Shown: positions 31,395-49,592 of the stretch, piece after piece
Position numbering within the stretch: position 1 is the stretch's first letter
Layout of the letters: each line of letters starts with the position of its first letter
From: Apostichopus japonicus
Taxonomy: Eukaryota; Echinodermata; Holothuroidea; Aspidochirotida; Stichopodidae
DNA length: 64,000 bases
Reading direction: 5' to 3'
NCBI RefSeq assembly: GCF_037975245.1
Contig: NC_092581.1
Coordinates: 9,370,303-9,434,302 of the forward strand
Made by a program: the position numbers and the translations under genes
The notes under the pieces: generated by a model
What the model was told of the DNA's origin: nothing
The model's input: only the letters and a program-made list of their open reading frames with translations
The model's database searches: none

Positions 31395-31480
31395 CGCCCA
31401 AACCTTTCTTACTGGCTTTGAACCTGTGGACATAAAACCAGCTTCTATGGCCTAGTGTTTAGGGTGTCCTCACATAAAGC
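31395..31480 (+). mobile_element. Truncated tRNA-derived SINE (same family as 48.6-49.3 kb)
   Basis: TTTGAACCTGTGGACATAAA and GGCCTAGTGTTTAGGGTGTC match the SINE heads at 48.8 and 49.2 kb. The copy breaks off where the TA tract begins, before the B box. Confidence 0.8.
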
Positions 31481-31599
<119 letters not shown>

Positions 31600-34500
31600 G
31601 AACACCACTTCACGACCGGCTTCGTCCTTTGGGACTCATCAGGCGAAGGTAGGGAGAATCGAATCCCTGATCCATGTGTCACAGACCGAAATTCTGTACC
31701 ACGCGAAGACAGTATTTTTACTGGTGTGTGAATGCGTATAATCTCGCTTTGTATAACTGTACATGAGGACGTGTTGCCAAGTGTTATGACGTGTACAGAA
31801 TGCACTCCTGGTGCTTTTGAATCTGACAATGTACACAGATTTACCACATTTTATAGGTAAGCCAATTCGTTAATAAGACATGAATGTGTAGCAAGTGGTA
31901 TGACAGATATATGATAAATAAATAAAGATCAAAACACCAAAAAAATTCCACTGCACGACTGCACTGTGTCACAGATAAGGTAATATTCTCATCTTCATCC
32001 GCTATATAAATTATACTGCAATTTAAGCGTTGGGATAGACCGTTTCTTTTCAGGTGACAATATTTTAAGTGTACTTTCCATGGAATGCGATTTCAAACAT
32101 GTTTTAGAAAGATGTCCAATTAATGAAATGATTGATCCGTTACTTTGAGGTACAGTATCTGTCAGGTTTAATATACCGATATTATAACTCACTTCATGGC
32201 AGATCCAATCCGAGGCCGGAACCGAGTCTAGCTTATCGGAGTCCGAGAAAAGTCCGAGTCGAGGGCATTCCATATCACAGTCCCTATTCGAGTCAGTAAC
32301 ATAATCAGAATACCATCAATCTCTAATACCTCACCGCACCCCACCGTACCACACCCTTCCCCACACCATACCTAGATATGTGATCTTGCATACGTCATCA
32401 TTAAAATCTGGGTACGGATGGGAGTCAGTGGGGCATATTATTCCACTGCTTCCGTACTATCTTCTCATTGCATTACACAGACAAACAGCCTGAGTTATGT
32501 TGGCATTTCCTATGTATACTTTCAGGCGCTGTCAAAAAGTAATAATCAGAACAGTACGTTATCACAGGTGAACTAAGTTAAAGAAAAAGTTAGTGTGTAC
32601 ATTTTCCACGTCTAGCATAAAGAGCAGTATTTGGCATGTAACATACTTTTCATTGGTAATCTTATTATAGCCCCAAGCTACATCATTTCATCATGCTAAC
32701 ATTTCACAGTAACGTCGTGACGTTAGATCATTTAGTTAATAATTTGGTAATATTTTGTTTTAAAAACTGTCAAAGGGACATTCCGGTGTCTAGAGTTGCT
32801 TGCTTACTGAAAATGGTGGAGTTTTTCTGAATTTTCAGGTCAAAACTGCATCGTCATGATAGCAATTTGTATGGCGCAGATATGAACTCTTTAAATTTGG
32901 TCGTACTTTCTGCATACAACTGGCAACAGCAGAGTAAAGGATGTCACCGGTATAATACATCTGAAATGTTTGAGTTTTTCTTTAACAGGTTAACTCATTC
33001 TTTTGCGAAATGTTCCGTTTACATCAAATTCTAAAGTGATAAAACCCTGACAGCTATAAGCAAACATTCCAAATGTGCATGGTCTCAAGGACACCGAATA
33101 TTTGCCGTGGCGACATCACATAACTCCTAATGTGATCTACTCCATGATATAATGGAGGTTTCTCCGGTCAAATAACGGTTCCTATCAATCAACCATATCT
33201 TGAGTTGGAGACAAATAAGTTATGAAAATAGGGTGTTTCAATAACAGTACATAATACTTTTATTTTCCATATAAGTGTCACATTGTTCGTCACCGAAATA
33301 GCCCTTAAACAGACCAATATTTAGCGATGTAGAAAGTGCCCCTAAAAATATTTGTTGATTGTGAAAAATGAAGGTTGTTCGTTGAATTGATCGAAATGTA
33401 AACGGCGATATCACTTGCTAACCTGTAAACCAAAGCCATTTTCAATTCGCCCTTTCATCACGGGATAAACATTAACTTCAATCCATTTAATCCATTTTGA
33501 TACATCAAAACATTTATCCTCAGTGCCGTAGTTGTGTAACCACCAGACCTGGTAATGAACATGTATTTATAGTGTATCGAAGTAATGTAAGCTGAATTTG
33601 AGATATTAATATAGCCAAAAATAGTTGAGTTTATAGCAGGGCATGGCGGGAGGAAGGGGGAAAGGGGACAGAAAATGAAAATTACAGACTTATCTTTTAC
33701 ATAATTTATATTGTACGAAGAGGTGTCTATAGTCAAAGGTTGTTTTTGAACCAAGTTTATTCCTGGATGAGCCCATTTTATGTGATGATGAACATAAACT
33801 AAGAAAGGCGTCGACTTAGTTTGATTTAATTGCCATCTTAACTTTAATATTGGACAGTTGACTAAAAGGTGGCTAGTAGAAATCAACCGTGTCCGAACGT
33901 AAGCAACGAGCGTTAAGAGTAGCTATGCATTCTGCGAGTAAGGTATCCCACGGGGGTGGGATGGGGAGCATGAAATACATTGCCACTACTCAATGTTATT
34001 CTGAATACTGCAAAAGCAAATGGTCCTGTCTAGTATAGTCTTCTTTTGCTCGACTTATAATGTTCTTTGTCTGACGGTACTTGTAAGAGCCGTGGGAGAA
34101 AGAAAGGTATTATACTGTTCCTAAGGTAATTTCGTGATAACCGAGACATCATATACAAATAAAGTCTGATAAGTTTCAATGAAGTTACTATGAGGTAAAT
34201 AAACCTATTTATAAACCTATTTGCATCATCAATCACTCCCTATAGTTATGTGTGTTTATTAACAGTTATGAGTTTATTGGATTTTACGTTGCACCATAAT
34301 CAAAGTGTCCTTTATCTCTTTCTATGATCTCCACTCAGACAATATACACATACATCCTATCATTTCAAGTTACGCTAGGTAATATAGTCATTGATTAAAG
34401 AAATAAGTGACTTGTAATATCTGAAATGTTTTTGCAATCAGGTTTGGTATATATCAGGCGTTTTAACCATAAATCTGAAAAATGGCTTTTCCTCTTGATT

Positions 34501-35251
34501 TGTTTGGCCTGCAAAGACAGGAAAAAAAAAAAAAATCATTTTTTGTTGACTGAGTAATTTGAGATATGCTTTGCTGCAAACAGTTTATTGCAGCAAAGTC
34601 CAATTTTCTGCCAAATTTTCGGTATTGCAATACCTGCAATCTTCATAAATGTAGTATTTTTTTTTCTTCTGAGAACTGATTACGCAATATATTTGGCTTT
34701 TTATTTGATTTGAACGTTCCCTTGGACCTAGCATGCCTCTGAATCCGCCACTGACAGAACCCTTTCCAAATTTGCTTTGTTTGGGTGTTTATTCTTTGGA
34801 GTTTTACGCATTAAGCACTTGTACTAGCCCTGGTTTAAGTTTCGAATTTCAGAAGCATCATGTACACATGCAAAATACTTACTTTAATGTCCTAGCTCGT
34901 TTACAGGAAGACTCAGGTATGAAAGCAAATTTACAAAACGGAACGAGAATTATTGTGCATTATATGTATAACAACAACATTGGCGAGTTTCCATTTGCTT
35001 AATTGTTTGTAAGAAAGCCTAGAAATTAACCAACTTTGTGATATCGTTATACGCAGATCTTGCCTATAAGAAAATCCGTCCTAGATACTCCACCTTTTCC
35101 ATCAAACGTAATGAGCCACTGGTGGGTAGGTACACAACTTGTGTAGTTTGCCAATAATGTAACTCATTTGTCGTTTTTGTTTCGCACAACCAACAGAAAT
35201 ACGATCGACAGTTTCCCAGAACATCTTTGATATTTGAGATCGACAGCAACC

Positions 35252-35312
35252 ATGTTGGTATTCGTGAGTTTTGTACATTTTTGCTGTCTCATTGGAGTAG
35301 TTTCTGGACAAG
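35252..35312 (+). CDS. Natterin-like gene exon 1, signal peptide
   Basis: Start ATG with AACC at -4 to -1. Twenty codons of mostly hydrophobic residues, then donor CAAG|GTAATT. Confidence 0.8.
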
Positions 35313-36684
35313 GTAATTGCTAATTACTTCTCGATGGCTACTTAAGGTTATGTTATTGCCTTTCAACGATTAACATCCATCAATAGACTAACATTTCTGA
35401 ATAAAATCAATCACTTAACATCACTTAGCCTCGATGAGCATTAGCTGAACAATTCCCTTTTAAACGACCATTTAATAGTTTCAGATGTTGCGATGTTGTA
35501 GTATTAATGAGGCCCATCAAAGAAGAGTGCCTCGTTGTCAGTTTTGACATGAACCACATGAATTTATTCACGCTTTAGCAACACGAAGAAATCACAGGAA
35601 GACCTTAATATCTGCATGTTACATTTACATACATGCTACTCTACGTTCAAACATGATGCCGAATTAGATAAGTAATTGTACACAAGAATCTCTCTTTCTT
35701 TGATTTTCAGAATGGGTCTCTGAGACAAATGGTAACATTCCTGCCTATCCGTTTCGTGACAACTATCATGACGACGGACGCTTCTACATATGCAAAAGCT
35801 ACTCCCATGGCGAACCAGTCGTAGGTAAAATAAGCTACTATCAGGGTAGTTGTAAGGTTCCGTGGGGCGAAAAGGAAAGCAACGATTATAGCTACCAGGT
35901 ACTGACTCAACCACCCTGGGCTGATTACACTCTGGAATGGAAGGCAGGGTACTCCTGGGGCAACGTACCTTCTGGTGCCGTTTGCATCGGGTCAGGCGTC
36001 TATGTTGGTCGTTACAAGAAACGTAGCCGTTACTACGTCCCTGGAAAGGTAATTCCGAAGCACTGGTCAATGTTCTATGGTTACAACGGGAAAGAATATC
36101 AGGCTCGACGGCGATATGAAGTTCTTGTTAAGAAAACTCGAAAAATTTTACATTACGAATTGACCAACGTTGAGTACGATTTCAGTCAAGCAGAAGAGAT
36201 CATCTCGCCTGACTTAAAACAATTGGCGACTGCACAACAGGTGACAAACGACAGTCCGTACACAGTGACCACGTCCGTCTCTTTGGAGATAACGAAGACT
36301 GTCACCAGATCATGGTCTGAAATGACTGAAATGGGAATAGAAATCGGCAACAAACTGACCGTGAAGGTTGGTGTTCCAATGCTAGGTGAAATAACTAATG
36401 AATTCCACGTGACCGCTACTCACACATACCAGCACAAGTATGGCGAAAGCACAACGCAAACTCACAAGTCTTCTCATGCTGTCTCTGTTACGATGGGACC
36501 AAATTCGACAGCTTCAGTCACGATGGTTGCTAAAGAAGCTCGATTAAGGATTCCCTACACTGGGAAACTAACTGTCTATTTTACAAATAATGGGTGGTAC
36601 AGTCGAAGCGTCTCCGGAATGTTCGATGATATCCACATGACATCAGTTGAAACGAGAATTGACGATGAAATCTCTGCCGAGTAA
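35252..36684 (+). CDS. Secreted natterin-like protein: DM9 region plus aerolysin-like pore-forming domain, 2 exons
   Basis: Exons 35252-35312 and 35711-36684 (phase 1; donor CAAG|GTAATT, acceptor GATTTTCAG) encode 344 residues. The first 20 form a hydrophobic signal peptide ending near SGQ. Roughly residues 22-140 have the DM9 pattern: Trp- and Gly-rich repeats with IPAYPF, a VCIGSGVYVGR strand, PGKV, and a final RRYEVLV. The remaining part, about 145-340, has the Ser/Thr-rich alternating beta pattern of aerolysin-like domains. Proteins with this order are called natterin-like; in fish they are venom or mucosal components, and several invertebrate members bind glycans and act in defence. A glycan-binding, membrane-permeabilising defence role is inferred from the family only. 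It looks intact: no internal stop or frameshift. No paralogue was seen nearby and no poly(A) signal was located with confidence. Confidence 0.82.
35711..36684 (+). CDS. Natterin-like gene exon 2, DM9 and aerolysin-like domains
   Basis: One long exon carries both mature domains and ends at TAA 36682-36684. The in-frame ATG at 36070 is internal and is not the start. Confidence 0.85.
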
Positions 36685-39600
36685 ATGTAGCCTCCGAGCA
36701 GACGGTTGAATGGTATGCGATACAAGGATGTAGTGGCGCAGCAACTAAGAATTCCCTGTCTAAGCCGTCTGCTCCACAGGCTACATAGCTAGAGAAGAAA
36801 CAAAGGACTTGCACGTCCATATGCTTTTGCTTCATGTACAATAATGCTCATTTATAAACGCAACTAATTAGCGCCCATCGGTGCATGTGTAAATCCTGTC
36901 GTGGAAAATGTACTTTGAAGGATAACTTTAGACTCTAGTTGATACATTACGAAATGTTCATAGAACAGAAATTGAATTCATTTGTACAAGTCATCTTTTT
37001 GCATCTAGTTTGGTCTTCAGTTTCCAAGTAGGCATCGTGACATATCTGAAATCCCCCTGCAACAAGAATTTCCTGTAGACGTTAGAGCGAGCTAATTTAT
37101 GTCACTTTCACTATTAATCCTTTGTCCCATCCTATTTTTACTCTATAAAAGACATATTAGTTTAGCATCTCGACCTAATGGCGAAGATCAAGTACACCAT
37201 ATATTTCTTTTATAAGGTAATCGTGATACTGCACTTGATAAAATGGTTACAGTTATACTGCAAGCAGACTGGGGCTGACAGTGATCAAATGCAGCGAACT
37301 TGTTTGTTTTTCTCTTTCCATTCTCTATCCTCGGTGACTGTTTCTTGTCAAAAGTATGAAAACATTTAGTACCCAAGGATGTTTCCAAACACAACTTGTC
37401 CTTGACAAACATATTTGCCAAATATTGTAAGGAAATCCTTTGGAGATCACAAAGGCCTGATGCATCCTACTGCTGACTTCAATGAATTTTGGTAGACTTG
37501 GTACTCTACGCCACTTTGAGTGATTATCTATCCGATGTTTACTCGGTAGTTTGGTCAAAACGAAGAAAAGGTTTTGAAATGTAAATAGACTATACCGGAA
37601 ATGTTTTTAATAGGTCTAATGCATATCAAATTAATAATGTGCCTACAGTTATCCTTTAAACTAGATAATTGTTTGTAAATATGCTTTCGCAATTATACAT
37701 TTTCAAGATTTGAAGAAAAAGCCGATTATAAAACAGCTTTTTACTTTTATTTTTACCTCGGTTGCTATTTAGTCGAGATAATTGAACAAGCCTACAGCAA
37801 GTTTTACTCAGGCAAAGTTAGCAACTCATTCAAATTGATCACCGCAATAGATGCAACGACGTATAGTAAAGGATCCCTGAATCAGTTCGAATTACAAATA
37901 ATGTACGTCATAATAATATGAATCATATGGGAATTTACTATCGAGAAGTATTAGCTTATTGAAAATTGTAATTTCACATGCACGCATTTTTAACCTATTC
38001 CAGTAATTTGATGATGGTAAGTATTGTTACGATACTAGTTTGTAGCCAATGATCAGTGGGCTTCTAGCCTCAGATAGTTGACATTGCTAAACCCAACCCT
38101 TCAACGGGAAAGCAATCACTTCCTACTCTCCCACGCACCTCCTGCGTGGAGGCCTAAGTGGACTGTAATATGTAGCAGGGATCCATTTTTATGTAGAGAT
38201 TATGTAAAGAGTTTTCAGATTTGAAGGAAACGTTTATGGATATTGTGGAAAAAATTACTGAAATTCTGTCAGCAAATCTTGGAATTTTTATCTTTACTTG
38301 TCTGTTTGTTTTTCATAAGATAGCCCATATATTACAAATTTAAACGTTTATCCATGGCTAAACAATCATCAATAAATTTTCTCTAAGCTTTTTGCGAATG
38401 TAAATTCTCGTGAGTTGACATTTCGAAGTTTTTTAATCGGTCATATTCGGAATGAGCAAAAACAAACATTATCGCGGTCAATATGTCAACTTGATGTGTT
38501 TTCCCCCCAAAAATGTAGTTCACAAAACTGTAGCATTTCCTCTCAGTATAATATAAAAAAAAGTGCCGTTTTTTTTAAAAGCATTTCAAATACTGGAATG
38601 TATGTCAGGACGTCTGGATGGCATTTTTCGACTGGCCTTTGAAGTTTGCGCCTGCCTTCCTTCCCGGATTGAGCCCTCCTCACTCCCACAATTTTGTATC
38701 GTAATCTTCTGCTGTCAATGCTTCAATAACAGGAGTGTCATGAAAGGAACGATCAAGAGAATAACAAGTTTTTACTTCTTGGTGACCCCACTACGTCACA
38801 TATGATATTGCACACCTTGATAAGTCATCTATACCCAGAGTGGGTATACCTTTGCCAGTGGTTTTTGGGCGGGGAAGAAGATTTGCTTTGCATTGCTTAA
38901 ACTTCACCAAATAGTTACACTATAGACACATAAATATTTACCTCGGTAACCAAAGTTGTGCAGATGTTACAGCCATCCATAACTTTTTGCAAATTTTTGG
39001 AAACTACAATAAGTTACAAAGTTATATTGGTGGATTATTCTCTGCCAAACATGCAGAATCTAATGTCAAAACGCAGTAAATTTCTCAGTTGTAAAACTAA
39101 ATGCATCAAGAAATTTCAATTCCCGCATGATTCTTGCAAGTTTTCTAAATATTATCTGGTCATAGAGCTATTACCATGATCAATGAGGGCGTATTGAATT
39201 CACAAATGATGGAACCACTATACTTCAAAGTCCCAGAATAAGTCCCAGGAGAAAAGTCAAAGCGTGGGATCTGTGGGCAGAACTAAGATGAAAAATTTAA
39301 CCAAAGTACGATCCATGCAGGCCTGTGTCATATTTGTGCAAATTTTAGCTGATGCAACTAGTTCTCCATAAGGTGTACAAGGGACAATGCTGGACAGCAG
39401 GCCCTCTCATTATCTGAATAAACTTGATCTGAATAATGACATAATAACATCACCCAAAACGTAGCTCCATACACTATGTGTTTTCTAACATATGAGCATC
39501 TGATAATTGGCTAAAAACTCCATTTTGTCTTAAAAGCTATGTTTATGTGATTTTTCATGTGGTATCAGAACTTGCCTATGTTGATACCAGGTAGGAAGCT

Positions 39601-40207
39601 GAATTTTTCATATTGCTTCATATTGCTAAATATTCATAGTCGGGTATTATATGTATAATGTCGTTGAATAAGCATATTACTGGCGACTAAAAATAGCTCT
39701 TTTTGCCAAACAAACATGTGTTTTGGGAAATTGTGGAGTTATGACGTACCACGTACCATGAGGATCACAACAATTTCACATCACAGATATTGTGCATGGA
39801 TACATGTATATTGCTGAATATAAGGAAGACTAACTGCACCTGTTTCTTTCATTATAACTTGTTAATAAATTAATTATTTAATTATAATTAGCATTACGAC
39901 TAACATCGCACTGCCGCCGCTGCTTATGCTTGCTCGTGCACGTCTATTGGATCAAACGATATAAATATCCAATTTAGCTCTTAAACAGTTGTTACTACTA
40001 CTACTATCTATTATGAAGGCCCAGGGTTCGCATTAGCTGCGAGATTGCGCGATTCGCGCAGTTTGATCGCATTTGGAATAAATGATAGGTAAAAAGCCAC
40101 TTGCGATTACTATTGTTTAGTTATCCCGTCTATAATCCATAAATATCTCGTAAAATTCCTTGTCAGCCTTTCCTTCTATGAAATAAACGAATGAATAAAT
40201 AATAATT
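36685..40207. other. Non-coding stretch after the natterin-like gene
   Basis: No gene, RNA or repeat family that I recognise; short AT-rich frames only. Confidence 0.6.
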
Positions 40208-40815
40208 TCTTCCACATGGTAGCCTAACACCACATAGTCAATGAGAAATCTAGCTAAGCCTAACCATCTGTTTATTTGCTGAAGTTTTGACGCAGTTATA
40301 AGACATCCATGGAATATTTTCGTTATTGCTGTTACGTTCGACCACATGGTTGCCTAACACCACACTAAGTCAATGGGGGTAATCTAGCCTAGCCATCTGT
40401 TTATTAGCTGAAATTGTGACGCAGTTATAAGATATCCATGGAAAGCTTTCGTTATTGCTGTTATCTTAAACCATGCACATGGTAGCCTAACAACACACTA
40501 ATTCAATGGAAAATCTGCCTAACCATCGGTTTGCAATTTTTTTTTTTTTATACAATCACACTTTGCGTAGGATTCGGGTAATAAATTAGGAACCGGGTAA
40601 TATCGCGTCGGGCGGGTACCTTCGTTATTGCTGTTATCTTCGACCACATTGTAGCCTAACACCACACTAAATCAATGGGAAATCTGCCTAACCGTCGGTT
40701 TGCCAATTTTTTTTTTAAAACAATCACACTTTGCGTAGGATTCGGGTAATAAATTAGGAACCGGGTAGTATCGCGTCGGGCGGGTACCCGGGTACCCGGA
40801 TAACCCGTGCAAACA
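40208..40815. repeat. Irregular tandem repeat, about four units of 110-190 bp
   Basis: Each unit contains CACATGGTAGCCTAACACCACA, AATCTGCCTAACCATC and TTCGTTATTGCTGTTA words. The last two units also carry GGATTCGGGTAATAAATTAG and a GGGCGGGTACC block. Confidence 0.9.
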
Positions 40816-41153
40816 CTAATATATATATATTTTTTCGTAGTATTAAAATAAAAACCACTACAGGGCATGACAAATATTTTCTAAGAAGATATGATTTCCT
40901 CAGAACAGATTGACCAAACCATGTGTGAAACATCGGATTGAGGAATGATCGTTACATGATGTATATGGTAATGCACTTTGGTACTTTTACAAACTGGCCC
41001 CGAAATGAACTATTCTAGTTATGACTCGTGAATGGTAAAAGAGTACTGAATTGTTATCTCAAGGTATAGATTTGCACAAATATGTGTTAAAGTTATATTA
41101 TTCACAGGTGCGTATCCAAGGGGGGGGGCGTTGGGGGCGCGCGCCCCCCGGGT

Positions 41154-41276
41154 AAGGAAAAGAGGAGAGAAAAAAAAGAGAAGAAAAAAGGGAAAAGGAG
41201 GGGAAAAAAGAAAAGGAGGAGAGGAAGGAAGGGAAAAGAAAAAGAAAAAAGAGAGAAAAAGGAGAAAAGGAGGGAG
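41154..41276 (+). repeat. Pure polypurine tract, 123 bp
   Basis: Only A and G for 123 bases on the plus strand; a degenerate polypyrimidine equivalent is present in the inverted copy near 53.85-53.96 kb. Confidence 0.95.
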
Positions 41277-41817
41277 TAGAAGATAGCCAAGACCTCGGGA
41301 AGAGAAAGATCCCTATTATATACACAGGGTAGCCAGTGACAGATCAAGGATTACGGAGGGGGCGGCGCCTCACCCTACCCCTTACCCCGACAACTCCATT
41401 TTTGACGTTTCCGTTTTCCTCTCTCACTAATGTACTTGAACTCGACCGAGTCGTCGGGGAACATAACCCATTTCGGGAAGGGGGCGACCGCCCCCCCCCC
41501 CTGAGCAAATTTTCTTTATGACATCGCTAGTAATTTCAAAATAGACAATGCTTAGATGCAACTTTCAAGGCCTGGGAAGTGTCATTTCCAGCGATCTGGG
41601 AGGCATTTTCGGCCAAATTTTTCTTGTACGCTTCGCGCCAACTCATGGTGGCGCTTCGCTTAGATAGTTTGCCTACAGGCTTCGCCCTCCCTTGGCAATT
41701 ACTCGCTACACGCCTGTTCGAATTTGTAAAGCAAAGAGCAGATATAACATCATATCAATGAGGATTGAAATGCATGTTCCACGATGAACAGCCTCAAAAA
41801 CTGTCAATGTGTGTAGT

Positions 41818-42225
41818 CAAAGGCGTAGGAGCCAGATTGGATTTGGGGGCTGTAATGACTTGCCCGAAAAAAAAGCCAATATGTCGATGCCAGTATCATA
41901 TAGGCAAGATCGGTCATTACATTGTATGGCATCGTGTACCTTACGGTCCGTCAAAGTTGCACAGTATACCGCCGGATGCTAATGTAAACAACCAAATGTC
42001 TTATGTAGATGGAGAAAAAGCATACAGATCCATTTATGTCAAAACTCTCTTTTACAGTAGTAATGTCGGCCAAGCTTACAACTTTATTTAAATTACCAAG
42101 GAGATCATTTTAAGCTATTCATTGCTATTTATTTTTCTTTCAGTAGGTGCCCGAAAAAAATGGGAAAACAATTGGGGGGGGGGGGGGGGCTGCAGCCCCC
42201 GCCTCCTACGGGACCTACGCCTATG
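41818..42225. mobile_element. Nested hAT-type MITE, GGCGTAGG family, 408 bp
   Basis: Termini CAAAGGCGTAGG and inverted CATAGGCGTAGG. Flanks TGTGTAGT (41810-41817) and AGTGAAGT (42226-42233) match at 6 of 8. The inverted paralogous copy at about 53.19 kb keeps the uninterrupted site (GTGTGTAGTGTTCGG), which fixes the boundaries. Confidence 0.88.
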
Positions 42226-43031
42226 AGTGAAGTGTTCGGTTTCGATATACCTGATATCGGAAATATCTGCTATTTTTCTGTTCCTTCAACCAAGTTTTGT
42301 AAAAGCCATTATAAGAGGTTGCAATATTTCTACACCAATAAATTAACTGTGTCGGAATTTTCCAAAATTTCCTCTCCAACATTCTTCATCATACTTTCCT
42401 CTACTCGTTCAATTTTGACCTGTCTGTTAGGGGTTCAAGGAGGTTTTTCTATATTGGTTGTCTATAGATTGAATTTTGTGCAACATTATGGGTATGTTTT
42501 CAAGTGATTTTATTCACGAGAAAAGTGAATTTTCAAATTCTCAACAAGTAATGGGCTTAAAACCTTGAAAAGTGGGGCTTTCGGATATTGTGGGCCGTGA
42601 CGTAGAATAACCTACAAAAGCAATGATCCATAGGACATGCAATCAGGTCGAACATGATGTGTGACTGCTGACAATCTTCAAAAAGGTTATGGATGGAAAA
42701 AACTTTTGGGAAATACTTGGTTCTCAGGCAAAAGTCTACATCTGGTTGCTCATTTTCAAGCCCGAGAAGTGCCATTTTCGGTGATCTGGGGGGTATCAAA
42801 ACCAGAAATTTTCTTGTACGCTCCGCGCCAACCGATGGTGGCGCTCCGCTTAGATAGTAATTCGCGCCCCCCGGGTTAGAAAATCCTGGATACGCGCCTG
42901 ATTCAGTCCATATGATGAACACCAATGAAGTATTCTGAAGTTTTATGGTAATGTATATACACAATTATAGTAAACATAATTATATAGGCCTACAGATATG
43001 GTGATTTTAGCTTCCATGAACTCTCACATAC

Positions 43032-43142
43032 CACTTGCTGGGGTTTGGTATCATTACAACTTGCAGTGCACGTAAAAAATACCAAAACGGATGCTTGTAG
43101 CGAAGAGATGACACATATGATGATGAACGTGTCCAATTCACA
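43032..43142 (-). pseudogene. Orphan exon of an MS4A-like paralogue
   Basis: The minus strand encodes a 37-residue hydrophobic segment with SLQAS, FFTCTAS and KPQQV, matching ALQAC, GFTCTAL and QPQQV of the MS4A-like exon at 45762-45881. The donor GTG|GTATGT is at the same place and phase. The nearest acceptor (TTGCAAG) would leave one extra base, and no other exon of this copy was found, so it is probably a relic. Confidence 0.65.
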
Positions 43143-45009
43143 ACTTGCAAAAGAAGTATTGAATGCTACAAAATCTTTGCATACTGGGAAGACTTTGAAG
43201 GTTTACCCTATCATTGATTTGAATTTGAGCTGTAAGGAAGTACATTTTTAACCATGCATGAAAATAAACCAACTGCTATGCTTGATGAGAAAGTCCGCAG
43301 AATGATTATACTTACATGCTGCATAAATTGATTACTCGATATACGTCGATGATTATTTAGGTTGCAATTGGTATTGTCCAGGTTATCTCCAACCAAAAGG
43401 TGACGCTACTTTGATGACACGTACCTCTGATATCAGATGAACACGCAGGGACGAAGCTAAGGCCTGATGATTGGGGTGGGGGGGGGGGGGGGTGAGGGTA
43501 GTGGCTGATATTCCAACTGGAACATGTGCAGCACATATTTGCACAGAGTCTGTGTGTCTACGTGCTGCTTCATGTACAGCACTTAAAGTACATTTGACAA
43601 GGTACAGATCCCTTTCAAATTCATACTCAAGATTTCTTTGGATGATAATCTAAGAATATGAATAATTTCAAACGAAAAAATATTGCTTACTGTTTAATAA
43701 TTAGCTTTACTAAGTCCCATTCACTACTCTCAAAACGACTGAATTTGCGACAAATATGCAAATGAGATGACGCACGGGGAGGGAGTCACGATACAGTTAC
43801 ACGATTAAGTGAACAGCCTTCGATTGTTTGATTGAGTCCAAATCAGCTTATTCTAAGCCACGACAACTTAATTTGTTTATCGCTGTAGAAAAATATATAG
43901 CACAACTACTACTACGTACACTGAACTACATGGAAATTGCGCTTAGGGTCGATATGATGAAGTGGTCGGGCGGATTCGATTATTAAGTATAATCATATCA
44001 GGATGCAAACAATAATCTCGAACTGTGATAAAGGACACTGATTTTTCTCCAAATATTCGCTGATGAAGGGGGAAAATGTTCGACTAACAGTACATACCCG
44101 TTAAATTAAAGAATGTCCTCAGCCAGTACAGATACTGTCTGGGTAATTGGGGATTCCGAAATGTGATTTCAAAGACTAAAGAATAGATCAGACTGACTGT
44201 AATTTATTGGTTCTGTTTATTTGTTTTGTATGGTGTGATCACTTACTGAAACACCAACTTAAAACTAAGGCCCGAAGGCCCAAAACCAATCAGAATTACA
44301 AATATGAGTCAAAGATATACACAAGAACCACTTGCTAACAACTGAGATCCGATACAATGCGTGATTTAATAAACCGTGCATAAACAACTCTCAACTTTTA
44401 CTAGGCTGTTTAAGTGACCCACAATAACGTGAAGTGTGATATGAGACCCCTTTCATATCGTATCACCAGGGTCGTACGTTCACCATTGTTCAAGAGGGAT
44501 ATTGATCGATTTCGAGACCGACTTGGCTTGGCGATATGTCTGAACTACATGTCTTACCCTAGTGAAATTAGACTGAGAAGTGGTTTCATGCAAGTACTGG
44601 TCAAGTGTTATTATTTAAAGAAAAGTAAAACATTGATTGATTTCCTGCTTAGCTTTAGTGACATATAGTGAATTTGAATGTGGAATATAAATGTAACAAA
44701 TCAGCTATGTTACAAAAGGAGAGCCCTGCTCTAATGAAGCCTAATATTGACAATAGGTATATATAACGACGTGTAATAGTCTTTTATAAAATAATTTCTA
44801 AATACCAATTATTATTTTCTAGATTTATGCAAAAGTACATCAGATTCTCTACCTCTCATATGCAGAGGTTGTTATGTGACACTGTACCACCAAAATAATA
44901 AAGAAACCATCTAATCCGTCGAATCCGTAGAACCATTGACCATATTTCAAAAATATTATTTTACACATTTAAAATATCAACGAGTTATTTTTTTGCGTTT
45001 TAGTTTGCT
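43143..45009. other. Stretch without a recognised gene
   Basis: Between the orphan exon and the MS4A-like gene. It includes a poly-G tract at about 43.48 kb next to CAGGGACGAAGC, possibly one end of a broken hAT element. The 44414-44668 frame has no support. Confidence 0.55.

Positions 45010-49592
<4,583 letters not shown>

Larger units (their letters stand above)
41105..42900. mobile_element. hAT-type element, GCGTATCC family, 1.8 kb with nested insertions
   Basis: Termini CAGGTGCGTATCCA and inverted CAGGCGCGTATCCA. A short ATTCA direct repeat flanks it (41100-41104, 42901-42905); a full 8-bp duplication is not evident. Its interior from about 41.27 kb to the right end matches the reverse complement of 52609-53960. 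It contains the nested element 41818-42225 and probably a further insertion from about 41333 to 41717. No intact transposase was seen. Confidence 0.8.

Noticed and set aside
36070..36684. A separate single-exon gene starting at 36070
   Set aside because: The frame continues upstream to the acceptor at 35711 and joins a signal-peptide exon; 36070 is an internal methionine.
44414..44668. 84-codon open frame
   Set aside because: No recognisable family, no splice sites in a sensible phase and no conserved neighbour.
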